Assembly: GCA_947652605.1 (NCBI GenBank)
Contig: OX393581.1
Span: 46,585,924-46,649,923 of the forward strand
DNA from: Elmis aenea
Lineage: Eukaryota > Arthropoda > Insecta > Coleoptera > Elmidae
Reading direction: 5' to 3'
Length of the DNA stretch: 64,000 bases
The first letter of the stretch is position 1, and each line of letters begins with the position of its first letter. Under the pieces are notes generated by a model. That model was not told where the DNA came from. It worked only from the letters and a program-made list of their open reading frames with translations, and searched no databases. Shown piece by piece: positions 10,019 through 22,357 of the stretch. The position numbers and the translations under genes were made by a program.

Positions 10019-11310
10019 GTAAGGTTAACTTAAAATATTTTATTCTACAGTTAGTATAAAACACAAATTATACATCTCAGTAATGTAGAATTTATACCCC
10101 AAACAATTTTTGGCTTTGACAAACTAAATATTTCAAATATTAGTTATATATAATCTGAAGCACTTTTTTTGTAAAATAAATGGTAGGTTTGTTTCAAGAT
10201 GTTGTAGGGGAGACCGGGTATGAAAGTGACACGGGTAGTATGAGAAAGAAACAAAAACTACTGACTACTTTACTATCTAACCAGCGAATGCCTAAAATCT
10301 ATGTATTTAGTTTATTTGTACCTACCTATAAAGTATTTTTTTATAACACTAGAAGGGCGGGGTTGTCGAACTAGCGTCTAGCGTATTATGAAAACGACTG
10401 ATAAACAGCTGACAAGGCCGGACTAGCGGGGCCGGTCTATCCGCGGGGCCGTGTGCGGTGCACACCCTGCTCTCCCCCTAGGGCCGGCCCTGCTTATAAG
10501 TTAATGCGTTGTGTCAAGAAACTGTCGAGTGACTTTTAAGCGATCTCCAAAAGAGAAACAAAAAAGTACCTAGATTATTATATTCTAAATTTTGTTGGCT
10601 ATTGGAGGATGCAATACAATTTGACGTTGGAATCGTGGTTACTTGTGGATTCCCTCCAATTTGTTTTGTGTACACTTGGGGTCAAAAGTAACAGTGTTAC
10701 AAACAACCCCAATTAATGTTTTCACTCGCAAATGTTCACTCTTACCACATAATTGGTGGTTTTCTTCGTAGATGAGAATAAACAAAACTTGTTAGATTAA
10801 TTTTCCAATTTGTTGCATCTTTTTGTTTCACATTTTTAAATATTGATAATGTTCACTTGTCATTTTCTATTGTATCAAAGATTTTATTTTTATTTTTTTC
10901 ATTTTGCTAATGTGTATTTTCGAATTAAATATTAATTTTGTTGAATACTAATATCTTTACCCACTACTCATGAGCTGTGTAAATTATTTTGCCGTTACAA
11001 CTTACCCCGATCATTGTTACTTTTAGCTCCAACGCTGAGGTTGGAAGTAACAGCTGTCTTACAACAAAAAAAAAATCTCACATATGCTTTACGAAACATA
11101 TGAAATAAATATCTTGGAAGGAAGACAAATGTCCAATCTATCATTAAATTAATTTGGATGTAAAAAAAAAAACTTATTATACTCTATGAGAAATAAAATA
11201 AAAACAAAACAATGTTACGATCATCCCGGGGACATCAAAAACTTTAAACAATTGTATTTTTTGTATCTTATTTTTTATTTTTGAAGCTCTAGTAGTGTGT
11301 TTAATTTCAG
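10019..11310 (+). other. Gene B intron (phase 1, 1.29 kb)
   Basis: Donor GTAAGG at 10019, acceptor TTTAATTTCAG ending at 11310; the acceptor is identical to that of gene A. Most of it is one copy of the GGGGAGACCGG element (10207 to about 11230). Confidence 0.75.
10207..11230. mobile_element. GGGGAGACCGG-type TA-flanked element, copy 1
   Basis: Starts GGGGAGACCGGGTATGAAAG after TA at 10205-10206. It shares long internal tracts with 54507-55375 (for example the part reading cttggggtcaaaagtaacag and the tail with ctctatgagaaat). The right end is degraded (catcccggggacat near 11230). An hAT-like terminus (GGGCCGGCCCTG, near 10481-10492) interrupts it. No transposase is seen. Confidence 0.6.
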
Positions 11311-11765
11311 AACTTAACCAGAACTGCATGAATTGCTCATCCATAACCAAACCATCAACTGGCTCCAATGATAACAAAACCGATTGCAAGGAATTATGCG
11401 AAGAAGTTGAAACAAAACTGGCTATTTGTACAAACGCTATAGCCAACATGTCGCAGTTTCTCGTAGACGTTCATCAGGAGTCAAAAACATACCACATAGA
11501 AAATGAAATTTTGTCCAGTATTATTTTAAAATATCCCGACGCAAATAAATTAGTTATGACTAACTTGAGATCAGTTGGTAATGACCTAATCGCCACTGTC
11601 AAGTTTATTTTACGTGAAAAGCTAGACCTTAAGCCAACTATAATATCAGCTGAGAGAAATAACCAAACAGTAATATTCGAAGTACAAACGCTTAGTGAAA
11701 AGATAGAAATAATCAAACTTGCCAATGAAAAATTGAAAAATTCCAGAATTCAAATTGTTTATTAA
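11311..11765 (+). CDS. Gene B exon 2: linker, helical coil and RRM-like C-terminal domain
   Basis: Encodes residues 120-270. It begins with the Cys-rich piece NCMNC (residues 124-128), then DCKELC, so gene B has more cysteines here than gene A. The helical part and the C-terminal domain follow gene A closely: NKLVMTNL, ATVKFILREKLDLKPT, VIFEVQTL, RIQIVY. Sequons NCS, NKT, NMS and NQT are present, two of them at the same sites as in gene A. The first part of the 3' flank matches gene A, and an AATAAA lies at about 11828. The RRM/FP-like assignment is inference, as for gene A. Confidence 0.8.
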
Positions 11766-11860
11766 AGCAATTTAATTCATAACACACTATTAGGCTATTA
11801 AATGATCTAATATCTGTGGATATTAAAAATAAATTCATAGGCACAGCTTCAGTTTATTTT

Positions 11861-12085
11861 ATACCATTATCGCCAATACAAATTTTACTGACAACGCATT
11901 ATTTAGTGGGGGTATCTAGTTGCTTTAACGAAGGTGTTTACAAATTATCCACACCAAGTTTAAAGCCTTTAAACCTGCTAGTTTTCAAGCCACAATTGAT
12001 CATGTGCATGGCATTAAATTAGTGAAATTTCAAAGAACTTTACAGCATAATGCACAACGTGCGGACGAAGAAGAGTATTCCACTA
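11861..12085 (+). pseudogene. Broken CBM39 first exon behind gene B
   Basis: Starting about 95 bp after the gene B stop, this stretch aligns with CBM39 exon 1. A degraded signal region (PIQILL) is followed by EGVYKLSTPSL; after a shift to the next frame comes FKPASF, then DHVHGIKLVKFQRTL. These match DRTYRLSKPTL, YSPSGF and EHKNGIQLVQFQG of genes A and B. Near 11962 the other genes have TTAGAAGC and this copy has TTAAAGC, a one-base deletion that breaks the frame. The initiator ATG is lost and homology stops before the GNAWIYQDRN core. It is a dead member of the tandem array. Confidence 0.75.
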
Positions 12086-14239
12086 TTATTTTATTGCTTT
12101 ATTTGCAAAATTGATAGCAGAATAATATTACATAGCATCTTGGTGTAACAAGGAGCACGTACAAATCACCAAAACACAACAATAAGACTTGTGTTTACTT
12201 GAAAAAACAAATAAACGTTCAGCTCACTATAGCGAGAGTACATATGGAATATTTTACTAAAAGCTTATATCACCATGGAACTTTATAATGTAGGATTATG
12301 TATTTATTGAAAATGTATGATGTGCAAAGAGAGATATATCATTGGTGTTTGTCATTGAACAGTCGCACATGTCTCCCGAGACAAAGCCATCGTGATATTG
12401 GCAAGCTATATTTAGCAAGAGGCAGCTTCAATTTCGGCCCTGTCAATCACATAACATCCTCTATTCACTTGTTATTTCTTGGTTTTTATTGGAATAGTTT
12501 AAATCCAAGCAATATTTTCGATGGTTTTAAATCTGTGAAGATAAATGCCGAGATACTTTTAATTTCGTAGTTAGTTATTCGGGGAAAACTAACAAAATTA
12601 TTTTGGGTTTCTTGTTTTATTCAATTACTTATTAAAAATATTTTTATCTAAATATACAAAATTGAAATATTAAACATTACTTTTATTTTGTAAGTCGAAA
12701 GTCGGGAGTCCCTGTATTAAATTAAGAAATGATATTCTCCTGCCATTTACACCAACTGATTCAGATTATTTTTATTTTTACAATATTTTTTTTCATTAGC
12801 AAATTATTATTTATTAAAGTCACAGAGACAAAGACTAAGAGGCAAGTTCAATTAAAGACTTAATAATAACATTTTTTTTAATTGGATAGTTAATTCCAGC
12901 TTAATTTTATAATATTATAGTTACACCAACAAACATTCCAAAACGAATTTCAAGTAATTTGTAAATATATAATTATTATCATGTGATAATTTGTTATTTA
13001 ATCTCAACATAATTAATAAATCTTCTACTAACAATTGTTTTATAAATAATGCATTCATTATAAATTACGTAACTATGTGCAACTTTTTATAATAATATTT
13101 TTGAAGCAAATAATTATGAGATATTCCGGGATCGTGAAAAACCCAATATGGCAAATATGCATTGAGAAAAATATTACCTCTGGGATATTTTTGTGATTCA
13201 TATGATCAAGTACTGAAGGTGAACTTGAACAAAGCAGTACCGTTTCGGTTTCAAAACAACGTCCTAAGGTTATTGCCATTGTATACTACAGACAAACAAT
13301 AAACAAATTTACATAAATTCATAAACAGTTGGTCCAAATTCGCTGATCATCATTTGCAACGTTCAGTTCATTAAAACCTCTAGATCAGGGGTGTCCAACC
13401 TTTTAGTTTCCCTTTTCCACATTGGAAGAAGGCGAGTAGTTTTGGGCCACACATTAAATACACTAACGATAGCTGATAAGCAAAAAACGTAGAATATACA
13501 GGGTGGTCCACATAGAAGGGCCACTAGTGGGATCTCGTAAACGGTAAGCTACAAAAAAGTTTAAATTAGACAAATTGTTCTATTTTCGGAGACCTATTCA
13601 TTGATGCTTTAAAGTTTTTAAAAATGTCCATGGCAAGCTAGATAATCAACAAAAATCAAAATAGGCGTTTTTTTTAAATCGTTAATAACTCGGTTATACT
13701 TGATGGTACAAAAATAGTTTTGGGGGAAAAGTTGTAGATTTTTTGACGCACTATGAAATGGAAACATTCATTTGTTTCAATATTATTTCAATTCTTAGAT
13801 AAATTAAAGACCTGAATTTTTTAAATGGAAACCCTAGTTGGCCATAGTTTTATATATTTGTTGCAAAAAATAACCAAGATATGGACAATTTTGTAAAAAT
13901 TCGATCATCAAACTTTGCCAAGATTGTTTAATAATTGCAAACATCACTTGTTTACGAAATCATTGCAAACTTTGATGATCTAGCTTATTATTAAACATAC
14001 ACAGTAGTTTAAAATTAGAAAAGCTGCTAAAATTCATTCTAAATAACAATATGAGAACAGAATACGGTTTTTGTAAATTACTGAAAAAATCTGGTATGAC
14101 GAACTAGGTAGGTACTTGTTTTTTGTATTGTGCATGCTTAGTTGGCGAGTAGGTAGCTTTTTATTATTTCAAACATATATCACTAGATTATATTATTTAC
14201 AATAATGAAGGAAATGTTATAAAAAATTGTTGTATGCAG
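12086..14239. other. Spacer with MITE ends
   Basis: No gene is seen. A CAGGGGTGTCCAACCTTTTA hAT-type terminus starts at about 13388 and a TACAGGGTGGTCCACATAGA terminus at 13497; neither has a partner nearby. From about 13840 to 13990 the sequence matches the interior of the element at 29202 (gaaaccctagttggccat phrase). The open frame at 12298-12570 has no recognisable domain. Confidence 0.45.
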
Positions 14240-14581
14240 CAGGGCTGCGGAGTCGGTAAAAAAAAAGTCGACTCCGACTCCGACTCCGACTCCTGATAAT
14301 TTTAGTAGTTCGACTCCGACTCCGACTCCGACTCCGACTCCGACTCCGACAAAATTAAATACTAAGACATTTTATGATGTGTAATATAAGCAAAAAAAAA
14401 GAAATATAAAAAAATTATTTAAAATTTGAGCTTAAATTTTGCGGCAAAGGACAATCTCGCAATTTTTTGTTGTACCCGGAGTCGGAGTCGGAGTCGGTAC
14501 ATTTTTTCCGACTCCGACTCCGACTCCACTGACCAGAATTTCCTTCTAAACTCCGACTCCGACTCCGACTCCACAGCCCTG
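14240..14581. mobile_element. hAT-type MITE rich in GACTCC repeats
   Basis: Ends CAGGGCTGCGGAGTCGG and its inverse (CTCCACAGCCCTG). The flanks are GTATGCAG (14232-14239) and GTATGCAA (14582-14589), an 8-bp target duplication with one change. The interior has (GACTCC)n tracts on both arms, in inverted orientation, around an AT-rich core. The long Ser/Arg frames here are shadows of the repeat. Confidence 0.8.
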
Positions 14582-15261
14582 GTATGCAATCAAGATGCCT
14601 TTGGAAAAACACAAAATTTTTCACTTTTTGACAATTTTTTCAATTTGTTATAATAAGTTAGTAAAAAAGAATGATTTTTTCTTTTAGAAAAAACGTTACA
14701 TGATACAAAAGTATTAAATTTAACACAAAAAAAACGTTTTTAAAGTCAGGGTGAGCTAATTTAAAAAGCTAATTCTAAACAAGACAATAGAATATAACGT
14801 ATTGCTTCAAATAACATTTTAAAAAAACATGTTACATGATTTTATTACACAAGAAGAAATGTCACAGAGAAGAATTACTCAGGAAAAAATTACAAAGGCA
14901 ATAAATTTCACACTGACAATGAGTTAATTACCCATTTTTACACAAGCTATGAAATAATTCCTGAAAATATTCAAAAATCGGCCGGTTACCTATATGTTAA
15001 CTATATTTATGGCTTTCGATAATTCGATACCTGACTCACTAATCTCTTTAATCCCCTTAAGAATTTCAAAGATGTGTTTAATTTGATGTGACAATTAATT
15101 TCCTATATATTTTAATCGAATCAAAGGAAAATATATTGAAATATTGAAACCTAAAGAAAAAACGGAATTCCGTAAAATATTTATCATTTTACAGTTGTTA
15201 GTAATATAAGAAGCATTAAATTTTATCTTATAAAATTAAAAACTTAAAATTGGGAAAAGAC
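14582..15261. other. AT-rich spacer
   Basis: No gene or complete repeat seen. Confidence 0.4.
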
Positions 15262-15269
15262 ATAATTAT

Positions 15270-15728
15270 CAGGGGTTTGGAGCGGAGCTTGGAGCTGGAG
15301 CGCGGAGCAGTGGAGCAATGGGTTTTTGCCCGGAGCAGGAGCGGAGCCCGGAGCAAATAATTTTGATTGCTCCACTGCTCCAGTTTATTATGAAAAAAAT
15401 TTTAAAAAATATTTTTTTTTCCTTTTTTTTAACTTCTGAAGATCAATAATCTGTTTCTTCAAACCTTTATTTAACTTCACTTGTTTGTTAGGGTCAAATA
15501 TGGTTATTTTTGACCAACTTATACATATCCGATAAAATTAAAACTTTGTTTTTAAAAACTATTTTTTTGAATCAAAAATTATTTTTTTTAATGTTAACAA
15601 TATTTGGAGCTTGGAGCGGAGCTAGAGCGGAGCCGGAGCAGGCATTTTGATGCCGGAGCGGAGCTGGAGCGGAGCTGGAGCGGAGCTGGAGCGGAGCAAT
15701 TAAAAAATTGGGCTGCTCCAAACCCCTG
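15270..15728. mobile_element. hAT-type MITE rich in GGAGC repeats
   Basis: Begins CAGGGGTTTGGAGCGGAGC and ends in the inverse (CTCCAAACCCCTG). Exact 8-bp target duplication ATAATTAT at 15262-15269 and 15729-15736. Both arms are made of GGAGC/GAGCGGAGCTG units around an AT-rich middle. The termini and TSD length identify hAT. Confidence 0.85.
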
Positions 15729-15736
15729 ATAATTAT

Positions 15737-18700
15737 ATCAGTGTAAAATTTCGCATGTGTGCAATTTTTTCGTTGTGAAATATATTCCGTGTGTGATTTT
15801 TCTACTGTGTTATGTTTTCCCTGGGTATATTTTTCCTTGTGTAAGTTCTTCCTTGTGTAATTCCTTCCATGTGTAATTTCTAATTGTGTAATTTTATTCA
15901 TTTATTTTATCTATTTACGCAGAACAGAACAGAACATCTTTAAAAACATTTGTTATAATTAACTTCAAAACTAAATCGCACTTTAACGATTCAGTTTTTT
16001 TATTATCAGTGCATATATAATTCATTGTACAACTTTGGCCTACGCAAAAACGGAATTACCTTCATTATCTTGTCTATTATCATTATTTTATATCTGTAAT
16101 CAATTCCTAAATTTGTAACAAGATATTTTAGCCCCAAGCTTGCTTGAACTTAGTAATTGCCCCACTTGTAGGATTACAGCAACATGCTTAATGTGTTGAT
16201 AAACTTGCACCCTTCTGTTGCAGGTTATTCTCTAAACACCATTAACTATTAATTAGCGTAATTAAAAAAATTATATTCTAGAGATCAAGTTCAAAGCCAG
16301 AAAATACCAGAAATTTCGATGGTCGTCTGTTGCCAGTTATCATTAGACTGAAAATATTTTTTTTAATGCGTTTAAAGTTCAGAACATTGACTGTAGCTTA
16401 ATTTTAGTAATAAAATAGCAAAACTTTTTTTGAAAAATGATGAGTATTAAAGCGGTTAATTTTAATGCAAATATATACAGTGTATCCAAAATGTAACGTA
16501 ACGGATCAATATCTCGTCTTGTAACTATTTCACAAAAAAAAAGTTTCATACAAAAGTTGTTTCAGGTAATTTACTACATGACCTTAAATTATTTTCAACT
16601 ATACAGGGTGTTCCATTTTCGCGCTATATCAAAAACAAAGATTTTTTTAAATGGAAGACCCTGTATATTTTTAGGTCTTCGAATGTCATTTTTTAACCTC
16701 TACATGAATGTCTTATCATTTTTTGATTTTGTGACGGTGTTGCCAACTTATTAATTTTTTTCCGAAAAATCTGACATAAGCAGGCTTAACTTTAAAAAAT
16801 CGTAGCGACCTCGTTTCTTGAAGTTAAGAAATAAGTTTTAACAATAATGTTAGTCCGGTTAGGGAGCAACATTTTAATAATAAAAAATTTTAATTTATTG
16901 ATACAGGGTGTTAACAAAAAAATCCCAAACTTTCCAAACTTCAAAGTGACATAACTCATTTTTTTCAAATGTAAACACCCTTGTTTTATTATGCTATTCG
17001 ATAGCATTTTTTCTCCCCTTCAATTTTTATGAAGAGTGTCCTATGTCTAAATCCCGTAGTTGTTGAGATATTCAATACTTTTCAAAAAAGTAGCCATTTA
17101 ATTGCATTTTTATGCACCGAAGTAGGCCGTGCATATGCAAAACAAGTGCCAAAATGTAAGCAAGTGTCAACTTAACATTTGAATAAGTTTAGAATTTAAG
17201 CGGATATTAATTACTTAATAAAATTAATTGCCTTTATTCAAAAACTATGAAAAGTGACAAATTGAAAATACATAAAAGATAAACGACTACAATAAATGTT
17301 CAAAAAGTCTAAAATTTTTGGAAAATTAATACTCCTCCTTTTTTCAAATAATGAATTAATAGCACGAAATTATATTTATTCAAATAAAATACATGCATTT
17401 TGTTTCGAAACAATGCGAATTTCAAACAAAATTAGAAGTATTTAAACTCATGGCTTCAAATATTTTCCAATTTTTTTTAATAGAAAATCCGACATGTCAA
17501 ATTAAAATAAATTAAATTCAACTGACTGAAGATTTAACCACAGTGGTGAAATCAATAATAGGTAAATTTTCTTCGCAATTTTCTCAATTTAAAAATTTCG
17601 AAGCAATTTCTAAATTCATAATTTACCCAGACATAATCAAAATTAATGAACTTGATTTGGAAATTTTTGAATGATTTAAATTAGAAAATTTTTAAACGCA
17701 ATTAATTTATTTTCAATCAATTGCAAATTGGAGGCAAAAATTTATTGACTTAAGGGACAATTTAGAGATTATTAAAAGGGTACGTATGGAGGAAAAAATA
17801 AATAATAATGCTGAAAGCAAAAATATTAATGCCTGGCAAACGATTCCACAAAAGTTCAAATCTTTTAAGATATTAGCGTCGGCTATTTTCTTCCACATAT
17901 GCAAGTGAGTCACAGTTTTCACATGTGAACTTGATAAAAAATAAATTCAGAAATACATTAACGGATAAATCTAGTTCAACAAGCATTTTATTAAAAGTAA
18001 CGAAATACCAACCTGATACAAAAATCTTAACAAAAGTCGCACTTAAAACTCATATTTTAATTCTTATTGTAGGTACCTACCTACTTAATTATTGTTCTTT
18101 GAAAAGTAAACAGATGGAATGTGCAATTATTATTTTGGTCTAATATATCTTTCTATAGGTAAAATATTTAATATTTCTTTTAAAATTTAGTTATGTATCT
18201 TTAGTTGTTGTTTAATTACAAATTTCTATTAGTAGTGAATAAAAAATATTCATTTAATACAAATATTGTAATATTTACTCATCTCCACGCAATCAGTAAT
18301 GTTTTTTTTTTTAAATTCATTGCAAAAGTTCCTTGGCACGCCAACATTTTACAATGTAAAAGTCTTAAAAAATTGACATGCGGACATAAAAAGGTTCGCC
18401 ACCCCTGTACTCTGTACTAGACTAATAAAAACATTACAATTGCCTTAATTTAAGGAATATAATAATAAAGTGTTTTTTCACAGAAGATACGTAATATTTT
18501 ATTTAAATTTTAAAAAACGTTGTTTTGAAATTCAATTAAAAATTCTTTATATAAATAAATAACCAATATCTTTTGTACAGTTTTAATATAATTGATAAGA
18601 GTTTTAAAAGAACGTTCACCCAAACTTTTAAAAAATTCAAAAACCTATTGCTCTAACTAAAGTAGTAAAATTAAATGTCGTTTGTTAAACAAACCTGCGT

Positions 18701-19369
18701 TAAGCAGACATTAGTGGTAGCACGAAGTTAAGTACTTAGTATGTGACGTGACACTCTATAAAGTGTAAATCAACTTTAGTAAACAATCAAGCAAGTTTAA
18801 TTACAGTTCAAGACACATTAGCTAATTTCAAAACAATGGAATAACTTAAATCCCTTAAAATCTTGCTTACTTAATAAACAAAAGTTGGGGAAATTTATTA
18901 TGTATCTGTGGTATGAATGTATACATAATACGTAGAGCTTTTTAAAAATTACCTTCCAAAACTGTTATTCGTTAATAGTAAAATAACATCCCGTAATTGC
19001 ATAAATACTGAAAATTGGGTTAATGCCAGTGTTCATATGTTTTGAAAAGAAACTGGGTCGGGAGATTAATAAAAGTGATAAACGCATGTACATGTGATTA
19101 TATTAGAGCTAAACTCTACAAGCCAGACAATTCTGCTTATTTGTGTTCCTAATCTTCTGAAGTACGATAATGGCAAGGCCACAACAAGTTCTTCGTAAAC
19201 ATCCAGACATCGGACCCTAACAAAGTCAATCGCCGGACTTTACGATTACATATGTAATTAAGGAGAATCGCTTAAAAAGAATTGTCATTAACTATCTGTT
19301 ATTTTTTGCATTAAACTGTTAAAATATTATTGTTAATTTATTAATTGAACAAGCATCATACGACATACG
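15737..19369. other. Spacer with partial MITEs
   Basis: About 3.6 kb without a supported gene. MITE termini occur at 16478 (TACAGTGTATCCAAAATG), 16603 (TACAGGGTGTTCCATTTT) and 16903 (TACAGGGTGTTAACAAAA), each without a clear partner. A CAGGGGTGGCGAACC-type hAT end, in reverse, ends at about 18411; its other end is not seen. The 15760-15900 segment has a run of imperfect 12-16 base repeats of the tgtgtaattttt(c) type. Confidence 0.45.
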
Positions 19370-19373
19370 TTAA

Positions 19374-20753
19374 CCCATTTGTTTCCACAAACATTTTTTT
19401 TTTCAAATTTTTAAATAAAACGTTTTTTATTATTAGAAATATGTCCAAACTACAAATTATGCAAGTTTTTCAAAAATATTTTCAAAAAGAAGTGAAAAAA
19501 ATGCACGTACTCATATGAGTACAACGGGAACATAGCGGCGGCAAAGAAAATAAAAATTATATTATTTTTTACTAATTTATTGTAATAATTTACAATCGAA
19601 AACTAGTATTCACTATGAAACTTTATGAAACATTCTCTTTCCAAACAGTGTGACATGGCGTTTGATACAAATGCACCTTGCTCGTTGATGACATATGCTA
19701 CAGCGCAACTGTTTATCAATTATTTCTTAGGAAAATGTCCTCCTTGATCCTGTATAATACTTTTTGGGACCGTACGTGGTTGCCCGGAAAGTTGAGCTTT
19801 CTCAAAGACTCTTAAGTCTTAATACACTTCGTATGAAATTCAGTAAATCAATATTTCTACCTGCTAATGAATTTATCCTTCAAGCGTTCACTGTTGTAAT
19901 ATTCAGCATATGGGTCCAGAGAATCCACCACCTTTTTTTTACCTTGGATGGACACTTGATAATTATTTACAGATTTGTCTAGCAAGTCTACATCCCCCAT
20001 AGCTGTATTATAATTGGCAAAGAGACAAGGTTGGGGCACATCAATTTTTTTCTTTTTGCTACTTAGACCAACGTTTCACTTTGGAAAGAGGATGTTTACT
20101 ATCATAATTTGTCATTATAGTCACAATACTATTGTCCATTGTCCTTCCACTTTACCAGAAGCAATAAATGTTCTTTGTCATATTTATATTGGAAACAACC
20201 GCGAATTTCTTTTTTCATTTGTTGCTGATCAAAAAAACGATTTTTTTTTTGTGCGATTAACTATAAGAGTTTTCATCAAACCATAACTTGTAAACAAGTT
20301 GTCGACAAATATTATATGGTCTGCCGGTTTTATCACTACTTTTAGTAAGTCCAATACAGCTTTAGATCCTAAGGGCAAATTTAGCCCTAACAACGTAATG
20401 CCCCAGTGTACTCATATGAGTACACCAGTAAGTAACTATGAAAAAAAATCACACTATGTATTTTGTTTAATATTTGTATGAATAGTAAAACATACATACC
20501 TGAGTGACAAATTTCAGCAGAAAAATTAATTTATATTTTAAAACAAAGATAAAAATTAATAACAAAGTACACAGTGACAATAGCACAGTTGTAGAACAAA
20601 GTAAAGTGACGTTTTTTCCTATGTAGAAGCAACATTTAGGTTTAAAATTTTAATCTACTATTCCCTATTCTGTGTACTTCTAAGTGGTACTAATGGAACT
20701 TAAAAAAATATTTTATGAACCGTACTCAAATGAGTACACTGGGAACAAATGGG
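19374..20753 (-). mobile_element. piggyBac-like element, degenerate
   Basis: Flanked by TTAA (19370-19373 and 20754-20757), with inverted termini CCCATTTGTT. These are piggyBac hallmarks. Subterminal palindromes with CTCATATGAG or a variant recur near 19510, 20408 and 20724. A decayed transposase lies on the minus strand. At 1.38 kb it is shorter than an autonomous element. Confidence 0.85.
19850..20380 (-). pseudogene. piggyBac transposase relic
   Basis: The minus strand contains ordered fragments of the DDE_Tnp_1_7 (PGBD) transposase: first a piece like the family's DN-phe-TSY block (FVDNLFTSYGLM), then VKWKDN, then NYNTAMGDVDLLDKSVNNY followed by V-S-I-Q-G-K-K-K, the well-known block around the third catalytic Asp. 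Stops and frame changes interrupt the pieces (for example between WKDN and the next block), so no product is expected. The last piece is an open frame at 19857-20039. Confidence 0.8.
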
Positions 20754-20757
20754 TTAA

Positions 20758-21130
20758 GGTACTTTTTTTGATATTTACCATACATACCTACGCACTGATC
20801 GGATATGCCTGTAAGATTTGTCGTTAGGTTGGTTATTATGGTGGAAGTTGATATAGAAAAACAAGTTCATATTTTTGACTTAGTTACTCCGCTTTTGATA
20901 CCATTTAATCAAAAATGATTTGTCCAAGATATCCATCGACTTTCAACTTTCAATGTAATTTTAGCACTAAATAAAATCCTTAGCTATTCTTAACTAGATC
21001 GACACGCATTCGACATTAAATATGATCTCGGATAGAATAAGCAGGACGCTATCCATTGAGAAAACCTTTGGAATCATAATTCCAACATGAGACCAAAGAA
21101 AGCGTCAAAAAATAGAGCTAAAAGGCCTGG
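20758..21130. other. Short spacer
   Basis: No gene seen. The last part may be decayed LINE sequence leading into the RNase H fragment. Confidence 0.35.
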
Positions 21131-21137
21131 TCTGGTA

Positions 21138-21535
21138 TACATACAGATGGGTCAAAAACGCAAAATGGCACAGGCTGCGAAATATGGGGAGCAACACTGA
21201 GACAAGGCACATCTGCAAGCCTTGTACAGTGTGCACCCATATTTCAATCCGAGGTGTACGCTATGCACTTATGTGCAGATGCACTATCAGAAAGAGGTTT
21301 TAATGATAAAAGAATCTTCATAGTGTCCGACAGCCAAGCAGCGTTAAAACCTCTTGGCTCGTTGGAAGTAAACTCAGGACTTGTTCTGAACTTCATACGG
21401 GCGCTTAATAATATTAGACTGGTAAGGTGCCCAGGCCAAACCAATATACCAGGGAACGAGAAGGCAGATCGCCTAGCCAAAATTGGTAGCGAGACACCTT
21501 TCTTCGAACCAGAACCCGCAGTTGGTACTTCCTAG
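21138..21535 (+). pseudogene. RNase H domain fragment of a LINE
   Basis: The frame reads IHTDGSKTQNG, then FQSEVYAMHLC, then IVSDSQAAL, then IPGNEKADRLAKIG. The Asp of TDGS, the Glu of SEVYA, the Asp of SDSQ and the Asp of NEKAD are the catalytic acidic residues of RNase HI. The frame is open from before 21138 to the nested insertion. It is a fragment: no reverse transcriptase is seen upstream, only decayed sequence. Confidence 0.8.
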
Positions 21536-22357
21536 GGTTTCTCATATTTGACCATTTTGCTTGTCCCGGGATTCCGGGAAGAAATCGGCCTTTGTCCCGG
21601 GATTTCCCGGGATCCCGGGATGTAATAAATTATGTCAATATTTTTAAATAAATAACCCAAAAAATTAAGGGAGCGGTTTATTACTTAAAAACAACTCCAA
21701 GTCATATATGTAATACATTTTGCTCCATGATTATTACAAATAATTTAATAATATTGGTGAGAGAAACATACATATGGGAATTATAACCTTTCTATTGCTA
21801 TTTCATATTTATGAATACAATAATATAATTTTTACAATGAATTTTTGTAATGTGATTTAAGAAAACACAGGTGATCTGTGCTTCAGTCAATTAGTCTTTT
21901 TCTTAATTTATTAACAAAAAGTTCTGCTGCATAAAATGCTCTCTGTCTCTATTGATGTAGGTGAAATTGTCTTGAGAGCATCTAGCAGCAAAGAAACATC
22001 GTTATTATCAATAAAATTTCATTTATAAGCTATTTTGCTTTGAATTATCAGGGTACACAAAAATAAAACTGTAAAAGTACTTTAAAGATATTAACTTTGT
22101 AATGGATACCGGGCTTCTTTATGCCATACTAAAAGAGAAAAATTATTTTGAAGTTTTTCCATAATGTACTGTTAGTAAAGACATTTTAAGTATAAAATTC
22201 TGATAAGTTATGATAGTATTACAAAGATCTTAGCACAAAATAAACGAAAACAACACTTTTAAAATCCCGGGAATTCCCGGGACAAAAAGCATTTCCCGGG
22301 AAATATAAAATAGCTTAAAATGGACCGGGATCCCGGGAACCCGGGAAAGAAACCCTA
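21533..22357. mobile_element. hAT-type non-autonomous element with CCCGGG subterminal repeats
   Basis: Inverted ends TAGGGTTTCT / AGAAACCCTA and an exact 8-bp target duplication GTACTTCC (21525-21532 and 22358-22365) in the LINE. Both ends are packed with TCCCGGGA motifs, the kind of subterminal repeat that hAT transposases use. The interior is AT-rich without a gene. Confidence 0.85.

Noticed and set aside
12298..12570. 90-aa plus-strand frame downstream of the CBM39 pseudogene
   Set aside because: I looked for relics of the coil or RRM-like exon here and found none; no other domain, no splice context.
14415..14653. SR-repeat proteins (Ser/Asp/Arg-rich frames on both strands)
   Set aside because: They are translations of the GACTCC array inside an hAT MITE.
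15572..15901. 109-aa frame with repeats
   Set aside because: Shadow of the GGAGC array and the adjacent short repeats.
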